Positions 7,862 to 16,072 of a stretch of 64,000 nucleotides of DNA are shown here, piece after piece. This stretch comes from JBBPZK01 sp965219175 (GTDB lineage: Bacteria; Actinomycetota; Rubrobacteria; Rubrobacterales; Rubrobacteraceae): the NCBI GenBank assembly GCA_965219175.1, contig CBDCNI010000001.1, positions 1,798,001 to 1,862,000 of the forward strand, given 5' to 3'. The notes beneath the pieces were generated by a model that made no database searches, was not told the origin of the DNA, and was given only the letters and a program-made list of their open reading frames with translations. Within the stretch, counting starts at the first letter, position 1, and each line of letters starts with the position of its first letter. The position numbers and the translations under genes are program-made.

Positions 7862-8797
7862 GTGGAGGGTCCTTACAGAGACCTCGGTGGGGGCTTCGTC
7901 CGCCTCACCGGCGTGGAAGGCGCCCGTAGGAGTCCGTCCCGAATAAGCTCTGTTGAGGACGCCCTCTACGAACTTCTCCGCAACTCAATAGACGCCGGCG
8001 CCCGCAACATCTACGTCGCCACGACCCTCCGCCAGCGTCGCTACAGAACCCTGACCGTTATAGACGACGGACGCGGTGTTCCGGGGCCTTTTGGAGCTTT
8101 GATCTTCGAGCCCGGTGTAACGACCCGGCACCTGGATCCCTCATCCGACCACGGCGCGGGACTCTCCCTCTACCACCTCAAAAACGCATCCCTCTCAGCC
8201 GAAGTCCTCTCTACATCAGCCCCAACCTCTATCCGCGTAACCTTCGACACCCAAACCCTACCCGAACGCTCTCTCCAGTCCCGCTCCCGCCCCTCAAAAA
8301 CAAACCTCCTCGCTACCCTCCAAAAACTCCTCCAACAACACCCACCCGAAAACCGACCCAACATCTACATCTCCTCCCCGGCCAAAATCCTCCCCAAACT
8401 CATTGAAAACCACATAATACCCCGACTACAGAAAGAGCATCGTGGACGGGAGGGGGCTGTGAGGTGTATCAGGGAGGATTCCGGGAGGCTAGGGCTTGAT
8501 GTTTCTGTCAGGACGGCTCAGAGGGTACTTGCCGGGGAGATAAGCGCCGTGGAGAGAGCAGAGATCTCCTCACGCGAGCGCATCCGCAACGTTGTAAATT
8601 CGATAGAGAGCGGGAGCAGTGGGGGAGAAGTTCCCGCACCAGAACTCGACCTGGAAGAAATATCGGAGATACGGACTATACTTGAAAGTGCGGCACGAGC
8701 AAGATACCTGGAGATCGGTGAGATCGAGGCAGAAGCCGGCCAGGGAGGCTGGGTACTACGGGTGCCGGTCTACGAGCCCGAGGAGGAATATGAGTGA
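7862..8797 (+). CDS. GHKL-type ATPase, MutL-like N-terminal region
   Basis: A 311-aa protein with a Bergerat ATP-binding fold: motif I ELLRNSIDAGA (residues 37-47, matching the MutL/Hsp90 E-x-x-N-S-x-D-A-G pattern), motif II DDGRGV (68-73) and a GAGLSL glycine box (about 98-103). The MutL GFRGEAL motif is absent and the C-terminal half (from about 185) matches nothing I recognise. The place between rny and miaB/miaA is near where mutL often sits, so it may be a reduced MutL relative; that is inference. The GTG start has no obvious ribosome site. Codons for residues about 100-180 come from an extremely C-rich, G-poor stretch. Confidence 0.6.
   Translation: MEGPYRDLGGGFVRLTGVEGARRSPSRISSVEDALYELLRNSIDAGARNIYVATTLRQRRYRTLTVIDDGRGVPGPFGALIFEPGVTTRHLDPSSDHGAGLSLYHLKNASLSAEVLSTSAPTSIRVTFDTQTLPERSLQSRSRPSKTNLLATLQKLLQQHPPENRPNIYISSPAKILPKLIENHIIPRLQKEHRGREGAVRCIREDSGRLGLDVSVRTAQRVLAGEISAVERAEISSRERIRNVVNSIESGSSGGEVPAPELDLEEISEIRTILESAARARYLEIGEIEAEAGQGGWVLRVPVYEPEEEYE
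8413..8420 (+). repeat. CATAATAC motif, copy 1 (in GHKL ATPase gene)
   Basis: CACATAATAC, encoding H-I-I-P. The plus strand switches sharply here: 8281-8400 holds 60 C and 7 G, while 8421-8480 holds 25 G and 10 C. Confidence 0.6.
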
Positions 8798-10181
8798 TGA
8801 AATAAGATCCACTCCATTCAAAGCACCCAAACCCGCCGACTCGCCTCCGAACACACTCCTCGGAATCTCCCGCAAGCCGACATCCTCGGAAAGGACTGAC
8901 GCTCCTAGTAAAGCCGTAGGCTCCAAAACTGCCTGCATAAGGACCTTTGGTTGTCAGATGAACGTCCACGACTCCGACCGCATGCGGCGAATGGTCCTGG
9001 ATGCTGGATACTCGGAGGTCCGGCGTTACGAAGACGCCGATATAGTCGTCCTCAACACCTGCTACGTCCGCGAAAATGCCGTGGACCGCGTCCGGGGACA
9101 CCTCGGCGAGATACTCCGCCTCAAGCGCGAAGGCCGGGTCGAAAAAGTCGCCCTAACTGGCTGCATCGGCGCCTCCAGCGAAGCCAAAGACCTCCAAAAG
9201 CAATATAGCATAGACCTCATATTGGGAACGCATAATACATATGAGTTGGCTGAGTTCGTTGGTTTGCCGAATATGCGGGAGACGTACACGCCGGAACTTC
9301 CGGGTACAGAGGGGGGAGCTTCGGCGTTCGTTACGATAATGACCGGGTGCAACTACCAGTGTAGCTATTGCATAGTACCTACTGTGCGGGGACGTATGGT
9401 TTGCCGGTCCATGAAGAGCATCCTCGAAGAGGTGAGGCGTCTCGTGGATAGTGGTACCAGCTATATAACCCTGCTCGGCCAGACTGTGGATGCCTGGCGG
9501 GAGGATGGAAAGAGGTTCTGTGATCTACTGGAGGAGGTTTCGGAGATCGCCCCTAGAGTCTGGTTCACCACCAGCCATCCGTCCAACATGGAGGATAGGA
9601 CGATCCGTACCATAGCTGAAAAAGACAGCATAGTAAAAAGGCTCCACCTTCCCGTACAGTCCGGCTCCGACCGGCTGTTAAAGATCATGCACAGAGGCTA
9701 CAAGTCGGATAGATATCGGCGCAAAATAGAGGTCTTCAGGGAACACGTTCCAGGCGGGACCCTAAGCACGGATATAATAGTGGGCCATCCCGGAGAGACT
9801 GACCGGGATCATCAGGAGACTCTAAACCTAGTCGAAGACTGCGGGTTCGACTCGGCATACATCTTTAAGTTCTCTCCCCGAACCGGAACAGAGGCGGCGA
9901 GCCTGGGAGACCAGGTTCCAGAGAAAATCGCCCAGAGGCGGTTCGTGGAAGTTTTGAGAGCCGTGGAGGGAAACGCATTCAAAGCGAACCAGATGAAGGT
10001 CGGTAACACCGAAGACATCTACATCCGTCATGGAGACAACGGAGACGGAAGGGCGATAGGCGAAACCTGGAGCGGACACGCCGTACACGTACCCACGAGT
10101 GCGACGCCGGGGGAGTACGTGAAGGCGCACATCAAGTCGGCTGGACCACACGTACTGTATTCCGGGGAACCGATAGTCTGA
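8790..10181 (+). CDS. miaB: tRNA-2-methylthio-N6-dimethylallyladenosine synthase MiaB
   Basis: Radical-SAM enzyme that adds a methylthio group to i6A37 of tRNAs. The 463-aa protein has the UPF0004 domain with its three cluster cysteines (GCQMN, NTCYVRENA, TGCIG), the radical-SAM motif TGCNYQCSYC, and a C-terminal TRAM domain. ATG 8790 was chosen because AGGAGG lies at 8781-8786 and the family N-terminus follows; it overlaps the preceding gene by 8 bases. About 45 residues of Ser/Pro-rich extension precede the conserved TFGCQMN. miaA, which makes its substrate, overlaps the end. Confidence 0.95.
   Translation: MSDEIRSTPFKAPKPADSPPNTLLGISRKPTSSERTDAPSKAVGSKTACIRTFGCQMNVHDSDRMRRMVLDAGYSEVRRYEDADIVVLNTCYVRENAVDRVRGHLGEILRLKREGRVEKVALTGCIGASSEAKDLQKQYSIDLILGTHNTYELAEFVGLPNMRETYTPELPGTEGGASAFVTIMTGCNYQCSYCIVPTVRGRMVCRSMKSILEEVRRLVDSGTSYITLLGQTVDAWREDGKRFCDLLEEVSEIAPRVWFTTSHPSNMEDRTIRTIAEKDSIVKRLHLPVQSGSDRLLKIMHRGYKSDRYRRKIEVFREHVPGGTLSTDIIVGHPGETDRDHQETLNLVEDCGFDSAYIFKFSPRTGTEAASLGDQVPEKIAQRRFVEVLRAVEGNAFKANQMKVGNTEDIYIRHGDNGDGRAIGETWSGHAVHVPTSATPGEYVKAHIKSAGPHVLYSGEPIV
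9231..9238 (+). repeat. CATAATAC motif, copy 2 (in miaB)
   Basis: CGCATAATAC read as CAT AAT AC. (His-Asn-Thr), using CAT and AAT codons that are uncommon in this GC-rich DNA. C-rich sequence to the left changes to G/T-rich sequence on the right. Confidence 0.55.
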
Positions 10182-11059
10182 GCTCGGACCTACAAAGACG
10201 CCGGTCGATCGTCGTTTGTGGACCCACCGCGAGCGGCAAGAGCGATGTCACAGACTGTATCGCGGAAGATATGGGCGGTCGCGTCGGGTCCAGAGTACCC
10301 GTTTTGGTCTTCGACTCTATGCAGGTCTACAGAGAATTACCCGTCGTGACCAACCAGGCCAGGGTGCGAGAAGCAGATCTACTCGGGGTGTGCTCGGTAA
10401 TAGAAGACTGGACCGTGGCCCGACACGTATCTGAGGCTAATAGGGTACTCGGGCGGTACGATCCTGGGCATCCTTTCGTGCTGGATGCTGGAACTGGAAT
10501 GTACCTCAATGCCATGCTCTTTGATATTGAGCTTTCGCCAAGCGTACCTCCAGAGATCAGGGAGGAAGCTTTCAGCATGGCTGCCGGAGCCGGGAATGTC
10601 CGTAATGTCCGTAGGGAGGCGCGTCGTATAGAGTTATCCCTGGCTGGGGTATCTGAGAGGGGATCCATCTGGGAGGGGGGCCTTCGTTTCGATACTACTT
10701 TGATCTACCTTCGCCCCGAAATGGATGAGCTCGAGAAAAGGATCTCCGTGAGGTCCCGTCGCATAGTAAGAGATGGGCTTATCGAGGTCGAGAACCTCCT
10801 GTCCTCACTTCCGACCGGCTCCAGACCTAATGCTTCCGTAAGCGAGTCCATAGGCTTCAAGGAGCTCAAGGCCGTGCTTGATGGCGAACTCTCGATAGGG
10901 GACGCCGAAGAGCAAATCCGTGTTCGTACCAGGAAGCTTGCCCGGCGTCAGATGCGCTGGTTCGATAAACTAGCCTATATACTGCAAGGGAGAGCCGACA
11001 TCCAGATCCTAAAAGATCAGAAACACGACATAAAGAGGATACAGTGGAGCAAGAGGTAG
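10178..11059 (+). CDS. miaA: tRNA dimethylallyltransferase MiaA, apparent CTG start
   Basis: Transfers a dimethylallyl group to A37 of tRNAs that read UNN codons; MiaB then modifies the product. The P-loop VVCGPTASGKS is encoded at 10211-10243, upstream of the first in-frame ATG (10271), so the usual start codons miss an essential motif. No ATG, GTG or TTG occurs in frame from 10112 to 10271. CTG 10178 overlaps the miaB TGA (CTGA) and has GGGGAA about 8 bases upstream, giving 293 aa, the family length. Other motifs: FDSMQVYRE and DAGTGMYLNA. Confidence refers to identity; the exact start is inferred. Confidence 0.88.
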   Translation: MSSDLQRRRSIVVCGPTASGKSDVTDCIAEDMGGRVGSRVPVLVFDSMQVYRELPVVTNQARVREADLLGVCSVIEDWTVARHVSEANRVLGRYDPGHPFVLDAGTGMYLNAMLFDIELSPSVPPEIREEAFSMAAGAGNVRNVRREARRIELSLAGVSERGSIWEGGLRFDTTLIYLRPEMDELEKRISVRSRRIVRDGLIEVENLLSSLPTGSRPNASVSESIGFKELKAVLDGELSIGDAEEQIRVRTRKLARRQMRWFDKLAYILQGRADIQILKDQKHDIKRIQWSKR

Positions 11060-12291
11060 TAGAGAAAGCAATCCTGGTTGGTGCGGGGGATGATCGTCAG
11101 ATGAAGGAGCTGGTACGTCTCTGTCGGACACTCGGCGTCGAGGTTGCCGGGCTTATCGAGCAGAATCGCAGGGACAGCAAAGGGTACCTCGGCAAGGGCA
11201 AGCGAGCCGAGTTGGCGGCTGTTGTGGACGAGAAGATGGCTGGAATGGTGATCGTAGACGATGAGTTGAGCGCATCCCAGTCCAGGTTGTTGGAGAAGGA
11301 CGCAGGGGCTTCCGTGGTGGACCGCACAGAACTTATAATACGAATCTTCGAAGCCCACGCCAGCGATAAAGCAAGTCTCCTTGAGGTAGAGTTGGCAGAC
11401 CTGGAGTATCGTTTGCCCAGGGTTAAGGGGCGCAACGCAGCGTTGAGTCGCCTGGGAGGCGGGGTCGGGACCAGAGGTCCGGGTGAGCAGCAGCTCGAAT
11501 ACGACAGGCGGGTGATCCGTGGTCGCATGGATACCATAAACCGCAGGTTGCGCCAGGAGAAGGCTTCGAGAGAGACAAGAAACGCTCGTCTGAAAAGAGA
11601 AGGCCCGCCGATCGTCTCCCTCGTAGGATATACGAACGCTGGAAAGACAACCATACTTAACGCCTTGAGCGGCGCCGGAAAGTCCACGAAGGACCGGCTA
11701 TTCGAGACGCTTGAGACCACAACCCGTCTCGTCGAAGGAGAGGACTCCGGGAGCCCTGATTTCGTACTCACCGACACGGTTGGTTTTATAAGGAAGCTTC
11801 CTACCCAACTCGTCCACTCGTTTACGAGTACCTTAGAAGCAGCAAGGGACGCTGACATACTCGTCCTGTGCGCCGACGCGAGCAGCGGTTCTCTGGAAGA
11901 TGAGATAGACACCGTTAAGAGCACCCTCGCCAAACTTGCCGATACGAGTTCCGATAAGAATGAGGGAACCGCCCAGCGTACGATACTATGTTTGAACAAA
12001 GTGGATCTCCTATCAGATAGAGATATGGAGAGAGTTTCGGACCTCTACCCGGATGCCGTTACCGTCAGTGCCATCGAGGACGTTGACAGTCTTCGTGGAG
12101 CCATACACGCTGAGATAGCGGGTGGCAGAGAGCGGATGGAGATCCTGATCCCGCACTCCGACCACGGTCTCGTGTCCCGCCTGTATGGTGCCGCCGAAAT
12201 CCACTCATCTAACTACACGCCGGATGGCATCCAGTTGGACGTAAGCGTACCTTCCTCTCTTGTAACCAGATACTCTCCTTTCAAAGTCTAG
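11044..12291 (+). CDS. hflX: Ribosome-associated GTPase HflX
   Basis: Ribosome-splitting GTPase active in stress. The 415-aa protein has the N-terminal HflX domain (GVEVAGLIEQNRRDSKGYLGKGKRAEL), the linker RLGGGVGTRGPGEQQLEYDRR, then a G domain with G1 GYTNAGKT (about residues 195-202), G3 DTVGF and G4 LNKVD. Start GTG 11044 overlaps the end of miaA by 16 bases, so translation is probably coupled. miaA-hflX is a common arrangement. Confidence 0.95.
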   Translation: MEQEVVEKAILVGAGDDRQMKELVRLCRTLGVEVAGLIEQNRRDSKGYLGKGKRAELAAVVDEKMAGMVIVDDELSASQSRLLEKDAGASVVDRTELIIRIFEAHASDKASLLEVELADLEYRLPRVKGRNAALSRLGGGVGTRGPGEQQLEYDRRVIRGRMDTINRRLRQEKASRETRNARLKREGPPIVSLVGYTNAGKTTILNALSGAGKSTKDRLFETLETTTRLVEGEDSGSPDFVLTDTVGFIRKLPTQLVHSFTSTLEAARDADILVLCADASSGSLEDEIDTVKSTLAKLADTSSDKNEGTAQRTILCLNKVDLLSDRDMERVSDLYPDAVTVSAIEDVDSLRGAIHAEIAGGRERMEILIPHSDHGLVSRLYGAAEIHSSNYTPDGIQLDVSVPSSLVTRYSPFKV

Positions 12292-12306
12292 TTACAGGAC
12301 CCCAGG

Positions 12307-13023
12307 ATGTTCTCTCTTTTCCCTCCGCCTTTCAAAGAGCTTGCACCAGAGGATCTCTACCTCGATATTTCTTTTCCAGAGCCACCACCTGACAGGCCTT
12401 ATGTCTTTATCAATATGGTTAGCAGTCTCGATGGAAAAGCTACCGTGTCCGGTAGTGCCTCAGGTATCGGTAGCAAGGTCGATAGACAGGTCATGAACAA
12501 CTTGAGGGCTCTCTCCGACGGCGTAATGGTAGGGGCCGGCACACTCCGCGCCGAGAAGATCTCACTGAGCGTCCCCGAGCATCTCTCACGCCTTCGTTCA
12601 TCAACCGGGAGAAGCAGCCAACCCCTGGCTATCATCGCAAGCCACGACCCGCATCCACCCTTACACAACCTTCTCAACTCTAAACCACATAATACGCTTA
12701 ACACTTCGGACCTAAGCTCTCCTGAGGAACTCAAGTTAGAAATGCAGGACATCCTAAGAGCGATACGCAATTCTCACTCGATCGAAAGGCTCTTAGTAGA
12801 AGGAGGTCCTTCTCTTAACCATTCCCTTCTAAGCGCTAACCTAGTAGACGAAATCTTTCTGACTATATCTCCTAAAATTTTGGGAGGCTCTACAGAAGAT
12901 ATATCCACGATCGTGGAAGGTACCACCGAAAATCTTCCCGGTGTAATGAACTCTAAACTCGTCTCCATAAACATTCACCAAAGCGAAGTCTTTCTGCGCT
13001 ACTCGGTCCCCAGTTTCCGATAA
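12307..13023 (+). CDS. RibD C-terminal-type reductase (dihydrofolate-reductase fold)
   Basis: A 238-aa NADPH-dependent reductase of the RibD C-terminal/DHFR superfamily, similar to the pyrimidine reductase step of riboflavin synthesis. It shows the opening strand YVFINMVSSLDGKATVSG, the GVMVGAGTLRAE segment and the LLVEGGPSLNHSLL motif. No deaminase domain is attached, so its substrate is open; many such stand-alone proteins are not riboflavin enzymes. It starts at ATG 12307, 15 bases after hflX, and its stop lies in the loop of an inverted repeat facing the minus-strand TIR gene. Confidence 0.75.
   Translation: MFSLFPPPFKELAPEDLYLDISFPEPPPDRPYVFINMVSSLDGKATVSGSASGIGSKVDRQVMNNLRALSDGVMVGAGTLRAEKISLSVPEHLSRLRSSTGRSSQPLAIIASHDPHPPLHNLLNSKPHNTLNTSDLSSPEELKLEMQDILRAIRNSHSIERLLVEGGPSLNHSLLSANLVDEIFLTISPKILGGSTEDISTIVEGTTENLPGVMNSKLVSINIHQSEVFLRYSVPSFR
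12688..12695 (+). repeat. CATAATAC motif, copy 3 (in RibD-like gene)
   Basis: CACATAATAC read as CAT AAT ACG (His-Asn-Thr). C-rich sequence precedes it; the switch to G on the right is weaker than at other copies. Confidence 0.5.
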
Positions 13024-13043
13024 GTACAATTCTCGGAAACTGG
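13010..13043. terminator. 11-bp inverted repeat between convergent genes
   Basis: CCAGTTTCCGA (13010-13020) and TCGGAAACTGG (13033-13043) are perfect complements around the 12-base loop TAAGTACAATTC. It lies between the convergent RibD-like and TIR genes, so a bidirectional terminator is the simple reading, but no T-run follows on either side. Because it closes the recombinase-TIR cassette, a recombination site is an alternative. Confidence 0.5.
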
Positions 13044-13055
13044 AAGAGTGGTCGT

Positions 13056-13847
13056 TCAGGTGTTCGAGAAGTCGAATCTTGCGTCTGCATGAACAGACTT
13101 GAACCCATCTAGCGGTTGGGCATGATACCCAGTCAGCACACCTGGTCCGCCCATGTTTCCTATTTTCACAGAACCACTTGGTCTAAAGCTCAGGATGTTT
13201 TTCTCTTCCAAGAAGTTCAAGTAAGGACGTAAAAGTTCGGCTTGCATGTCAGACAAGTCGACTTCTATTACACCCTCGCCGTCCTCCTGAATTTTCTTCA
13301 GCGACGGGATGAACTCAGACGAAAGAGTGTTCAGTTGTGCAAAAGCAGAGTTGCATGCATCCCAAAAGGTGTATTTCCCCTCGAACGCACTTACACGTTC
13401 GATGAACTGTGTAAAGTCAACCTTTGGTTTACTTGCTCCTATAGCTTCTGCGAAAACTGCGAAGATACGCTCTAAGTCCAAGGGGTCAACAGCGTTTGCC
13501 GCCTGCAACATATTAAGAGGGACGGGTAGCGCGTCTCGCCGCATCCCTGAGTGACACAGAGGAACTACAGGAACGTCCCTTATCCAGCCAGCTCCTGCCT
13601 CAAAGTTAATCCAGGGCCTACCCACAGAGTTTGGACTACAGATCACAATTTCTACAGTACACTTGTTGAGGGCCTGGGTGATTGATTCGAGCCAACGTCT
13701 GCCGACGGATATGCTCTCTTCATCCGATGAGATGAACACGTCTATCAACCCTAGGAAGGTCTGGTTAACTAGGTCTCTAAGCTGTAGAGCCAGTTCCTTT
13801 TCTTCAACAATATGTGAAATAAAGATTATTGATTTTTGCTCTTGCAA
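13056..13847 (-). CDS. TIR-domain protein, candidate defence effector
   Basis: The N-terminal ~140 residues form a bacterial TIR domain: strand A IIFISHIVEEKELA, the box VFISSDEESISVGRRWLESI, and ICSPNSVGRPWINFEAGAGW, whose Glu is a good candidate for the NAD-cleaving residue. About 110 unplaced residues follow, possibly winged-helix (LSDMQAELLRPYLNFLEEKNI). TTG 13847 is chosen because GGAGGA lies about 7 bases upstream; a GTG at 13865 overlapping the recombinase stop is the alternative and adds 6 residues. The gene is visibly more AT-rich than its neighbours, suggesting transfer. Bacterial TIR proteins commonly act in abortive anti-phage immunity; that role here is inference. Confidence 0.75.
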   Translation of the reverse strand: MQEQKSIIFISHIVEEKELALQLRDLVNQTFLGLIDVFISSDEESISVGRRWLESITQALNKCTVEIVICSPNSVGRPWINFEAGAGWIRDVPVVPLCHSGMRRDALPVPLNMLQAANAVDPLDLERIFAVFAEAIGASKPKVDFTQFIERVSAFEGKYTFWDACNSAFAQLNTLSSEFIPSLKKIQEDGEGVIEVDLSDMQAELLRPYLNFLEEKNILSFRPSGSVKIGNMGGPGVLTGYHAQPLDGFKSVHADARFDFSNT

Positions 13848-13861
13848 GTCCTTTCCTCCAT

Positions 13862-14821
13862 TCACTTATGCGGTAGTGTATTGTACTGGTAAGCTCTGCT
13901 AGCCAATTCCTCAGCTCTTCTGATATATCTCATTGTCGTCTTGGGGTCCTCATGACCGAGGTACTGCTGTATTATAAGTAGAGGGGCTTCGTTTACGGCC
14001 ATGTTGGTGCCAACGGTATGGCGGATGGAGTGTGGGCTTATAGCTTTGGTTATGTTGGCGGCGTTGGCGTACTTCTTTACCAGGTAGCGGACCATTCGGG
14101 TCGTCAGGGTTTTGTCTTTGCCTTCTCTTGAGGTAAAGAGTGGCTTGCGAGCATCAACGTGGGAAGTGAAGCTTCGTTTTGTCAGGATGACGTAGCGCTG
14201 GACTAGTTGCCAGAGGTCTGGGGAGATTGGGACGTTCCGGATCTTGTCTCCCTTGCCCCTGATACGGAGCAGTGTTTGATCCCCTCCCACTTCTTGGAAG
14301 TCTCCGATCCTTACGTCGACTACCTCTGCTTCTCTGAGACCACAGCCGGACATCACGACCAGGAGGACGTAATCCCGGTAGTTGTTGGTGCGGGCGGCGT
14401 TCAGCATCCGGGACAGTTCCTCATCGGTGAGGATGTTGTATGACGGGTCCTGTAGAACCCTGGGACTCTTGGCGAAGAACTTGAGCGCCTCGGGGTTTAT
14501 CCGGGTGACGCCTCCCATGTAAGTGAAGGTAAGGAACCTACGAGCGGTGGTCAGCTTCTTGGCGACGGTTGCCGGCGCATAGTCGTTTATCAAGTGTTCC
14601 CTGTAGAGAGACAAGTCCTCTACGGTCATGTCCCCCACCTCTTTACCGAGCTCCCTCTGGACGTAGGAGGTCAACATACTTATCTCTGTACTATACGTTC
14701 TTTTGGTTTGTGGGCTGGTTAGGGTTCGTAGGTAGACGTCTAGGAGGCGTTGGGTATCGCTGGGTGAGGTAGCCGCTGGGGTGGTGTGGAGCGGTTGCGG
14801 GAGGTTATTGTTTTGGGTCAT
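13862..14821 (-). CDS. Tyrosine site-specific recombinase (integrase/Xer-like)
   Basis: A 319-aa tyrosine recombinase with an N-terminal SAM-like core-binding domain (about 25-115) and the catalytic set: Arg in SGCGLREAEV, HSIRHTVG (H-x-x-R), LGH (in QQYLGHEDPKTT) and the nucleophile Tyr in TMRYIRR. It differs from canonical XerC/XerD in the motif around the catalytic Arg. ATG 14821 lies inside the apt stop region (17-base overlap), and its stop overlaps a GTG of the TIR frame, so apt, recombinase and TIR are probably co-transcribed. It could be a housekeeping Xer or a cassette integrase; no flanking att repeats were found. Confidence 0.85.
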   Translation of the reverse strand: MTQNNNLPQPLHTTPAATSPSDTQRLLDVYLRTLTSPQTKRTYSTEISMLTSYVQRELGKEVGDMTVEDLSLYREHLINDYAPATVAKKLTTARRFLTFTYMGGVTRINPEALKFFAKSPRVLQDPSYNILTDEELSRMLNAARTNNYRDYVLLVVMSGCGLREAEVVDVRIGDFQEVGGDQTLLRIRGKGDKIRNVPISPDLWQLVQRYVILTKRSFTSHVDARKPLFTSREGKDKTLTTRMVRYLVKKYANAANITKAISPHSIRHTVGTNMAVNEAPLLIIQQYLGHEDPKTTMRYIRRAEELASRAYQYNTLPHK

Positions 14822-15365
14822 CGTAGGAGAGTAGCGAGATCACCTGGTACGGTGAGAGTTTCTCGCGGCCTTTTAGGTAGGTGAGTTCTATCAGGAAGGC
14901 GGTTCCGGCGACTACTCCGCCGGCGTTCTCGACGAGGTCGCACATGGCGCGGGCGGTGCCGCCGGTCGCGAGTAAGTCATCCGTGACGAGGACTCTTGCT
15001 CCGCGTGGGATCGAGTCGGCGTGAGCCTGCAAAGTGTCGGTGCCGTATTCTAGTTCGTAGGTTGCGGAGATAGTCTCCCGTGGGAGCTTGTCTTTCTTGC
15101 GAGCCAGAATGAGTCCTTTTCTTGCTCTGTAGGCGAGAGCGGTACCGAAGACGAAGCCACGGGCCTCGGCGGAGAGGACGCGGTCGTACTGGACGCCCTC
15201 TATCGCCCTAGAAAGGGCGTCGACAGCGGCGTGTAAGGCGGCACCGTCTTCTATCAGGGGCGTTATGTCCTTGAAAGATATGCCGGGACGCGGGAAGTCC
15301 GGCACGTTGCAGATGTGACGCTCTATCTCCTGGAGGGTGGAGTCCGGATCCCGCCTGTCGCTCAA
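14805..15365 (-). CDS. apt: Adenine phosphoribosyltransferase
   Basis: Salvages adenine to AMP using PRPP. The 186-aa product shows the family N-terminus NVPDFPRPGISFKDITPLIED, the KxxKLP-type segment RKKDKLPRET, the PRPP loop VLVTDDLLATGGTA, and TYELEYGTDTL. TTG 15365 is chosen because it overlaps the upstream MerR stop (TTGA) and gives the normal length; the longer in-frame extension would run inside the MerR gene in another frame. Confidence 0.93.
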   Translation of the reverse strand: MSDRRDPDSTLQEIERHICNVPDFPRPGISFKDITPLIEDGAALHAAVDALSRAIEGVQYDRVLSAEARGFVFGTALAYRARKGLILARKKDKLPRETISATYELEYGTDTLQAHADSIPRGARVLVTDDLLATGGTARAMCDLVENAGGVVAGTAFLIELTYLKGREKLSPYQVISLLSYDDPKQ

Positions 15366-16033
15366 AGCCCGAAGGAGTCGATAATGTTGGACATCATCAG
15401 CTCTTTCATGCGGGAGTCTACCGAAGCCAGGTGGCGGGCTTTCTCCACGGCCCCGAGAACCCTTGCTTCGTCTCCACTGCGCAACTCGGGGTTCAAGACT
15501 TGCTTGAACATGGCCGCCTCTCGATCTACGGCCGCCATGATACCTCTCAGATGGCGGGGCTGGATGGAGTACTTCGCCATCTCTCGCGCCATACGGGATA
15601 TCTCGACGTCCCGCTGGGTCAGGGCGCCGTTGCGCCCGATGACCCCGACCGATACAAGCTCGTCCACGAACCTCTGGTCGCATTCGACGGCTTCGGCAAG
15701 CTCTTCGCGGTTGTAGGTCCTGTCTTCGAGGACCCTAGAGAACTCATCGGAGGTTTCACCGTTGGGGCCCGGTATCGGAATTCCGCCCTCGATGCGTTTC
15801 TTGATCACCTTGAGGGGTAGATATTCCTTGTCCTGTAAGGTCAGGATGTACTTGAGGAGCTCGACGTCGTGGGAGCGGAAAAGCCTGTAACCACCGCGGG
15901 TGCGGGTCAGGTTGATCAAACGCCTTCGCTCCAGATACCTGACCTTGCTGACGGAGAGGGTCGGGAACTCCTCACGCAAGGCACTAACCACCTCGCCTAT
16001 AGTAAACGTGTCCCTGGTACTACTCTCAACCAA
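15362..16033 (-). CDS. MerR-family transcriptional regulator (FtsR-like)
   Basis: A 223-aa regulator with an N-terminal MerR winged helix (FTIGEVVSALREEFPTLSVSKVRYLERRRLINLTRTRGGYRLF split over two helices) and a long C-terminal region without effector-binding cysteines. It resembles the actinobacterial MerR proteins next to FHA (GarA/OdhI-type) genes, one of which (FtsR in corynebacteria) activates ftsZ. It lies 39 bases after the FHA gene, and its stop overlaps the apt start. Target genes here are not known. Confidence 0.8.
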   Translation of the reverse strand: MVESSTRDTFTIGEVVSALREEFPTLSVSKVRYLERRRLINLTRTRGGYRLFRSHDVELLKYILTLQDKEYLPLKVIKKRIEGGIPIPGPNGETSDEFSRVLEDRTYNREELAEAVECDQRFVDELVSVGVIGRNGALTQRDVEISRMAREMAKYSIQPRHLRGIMAAVDREAAMFKQVLNPELRSGDEARVLGAVEKARHLASVDSRMKELMMSNIIDSFGL

Positions 16034-16072
16034 CCGGAATCACCACCATCCTCTGTATTTTTCGCCCGCTAC

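Noticed and set aside
9774..11342. ATAATA words at about 9776 (miaB) and 11335 (hflX) as further CATAATAC copies
   Set aside because: They read GATATAATAG and TTATAATAC, encode ordinary Ile-Ile pairs, and I see no strand-skew switch beside them.
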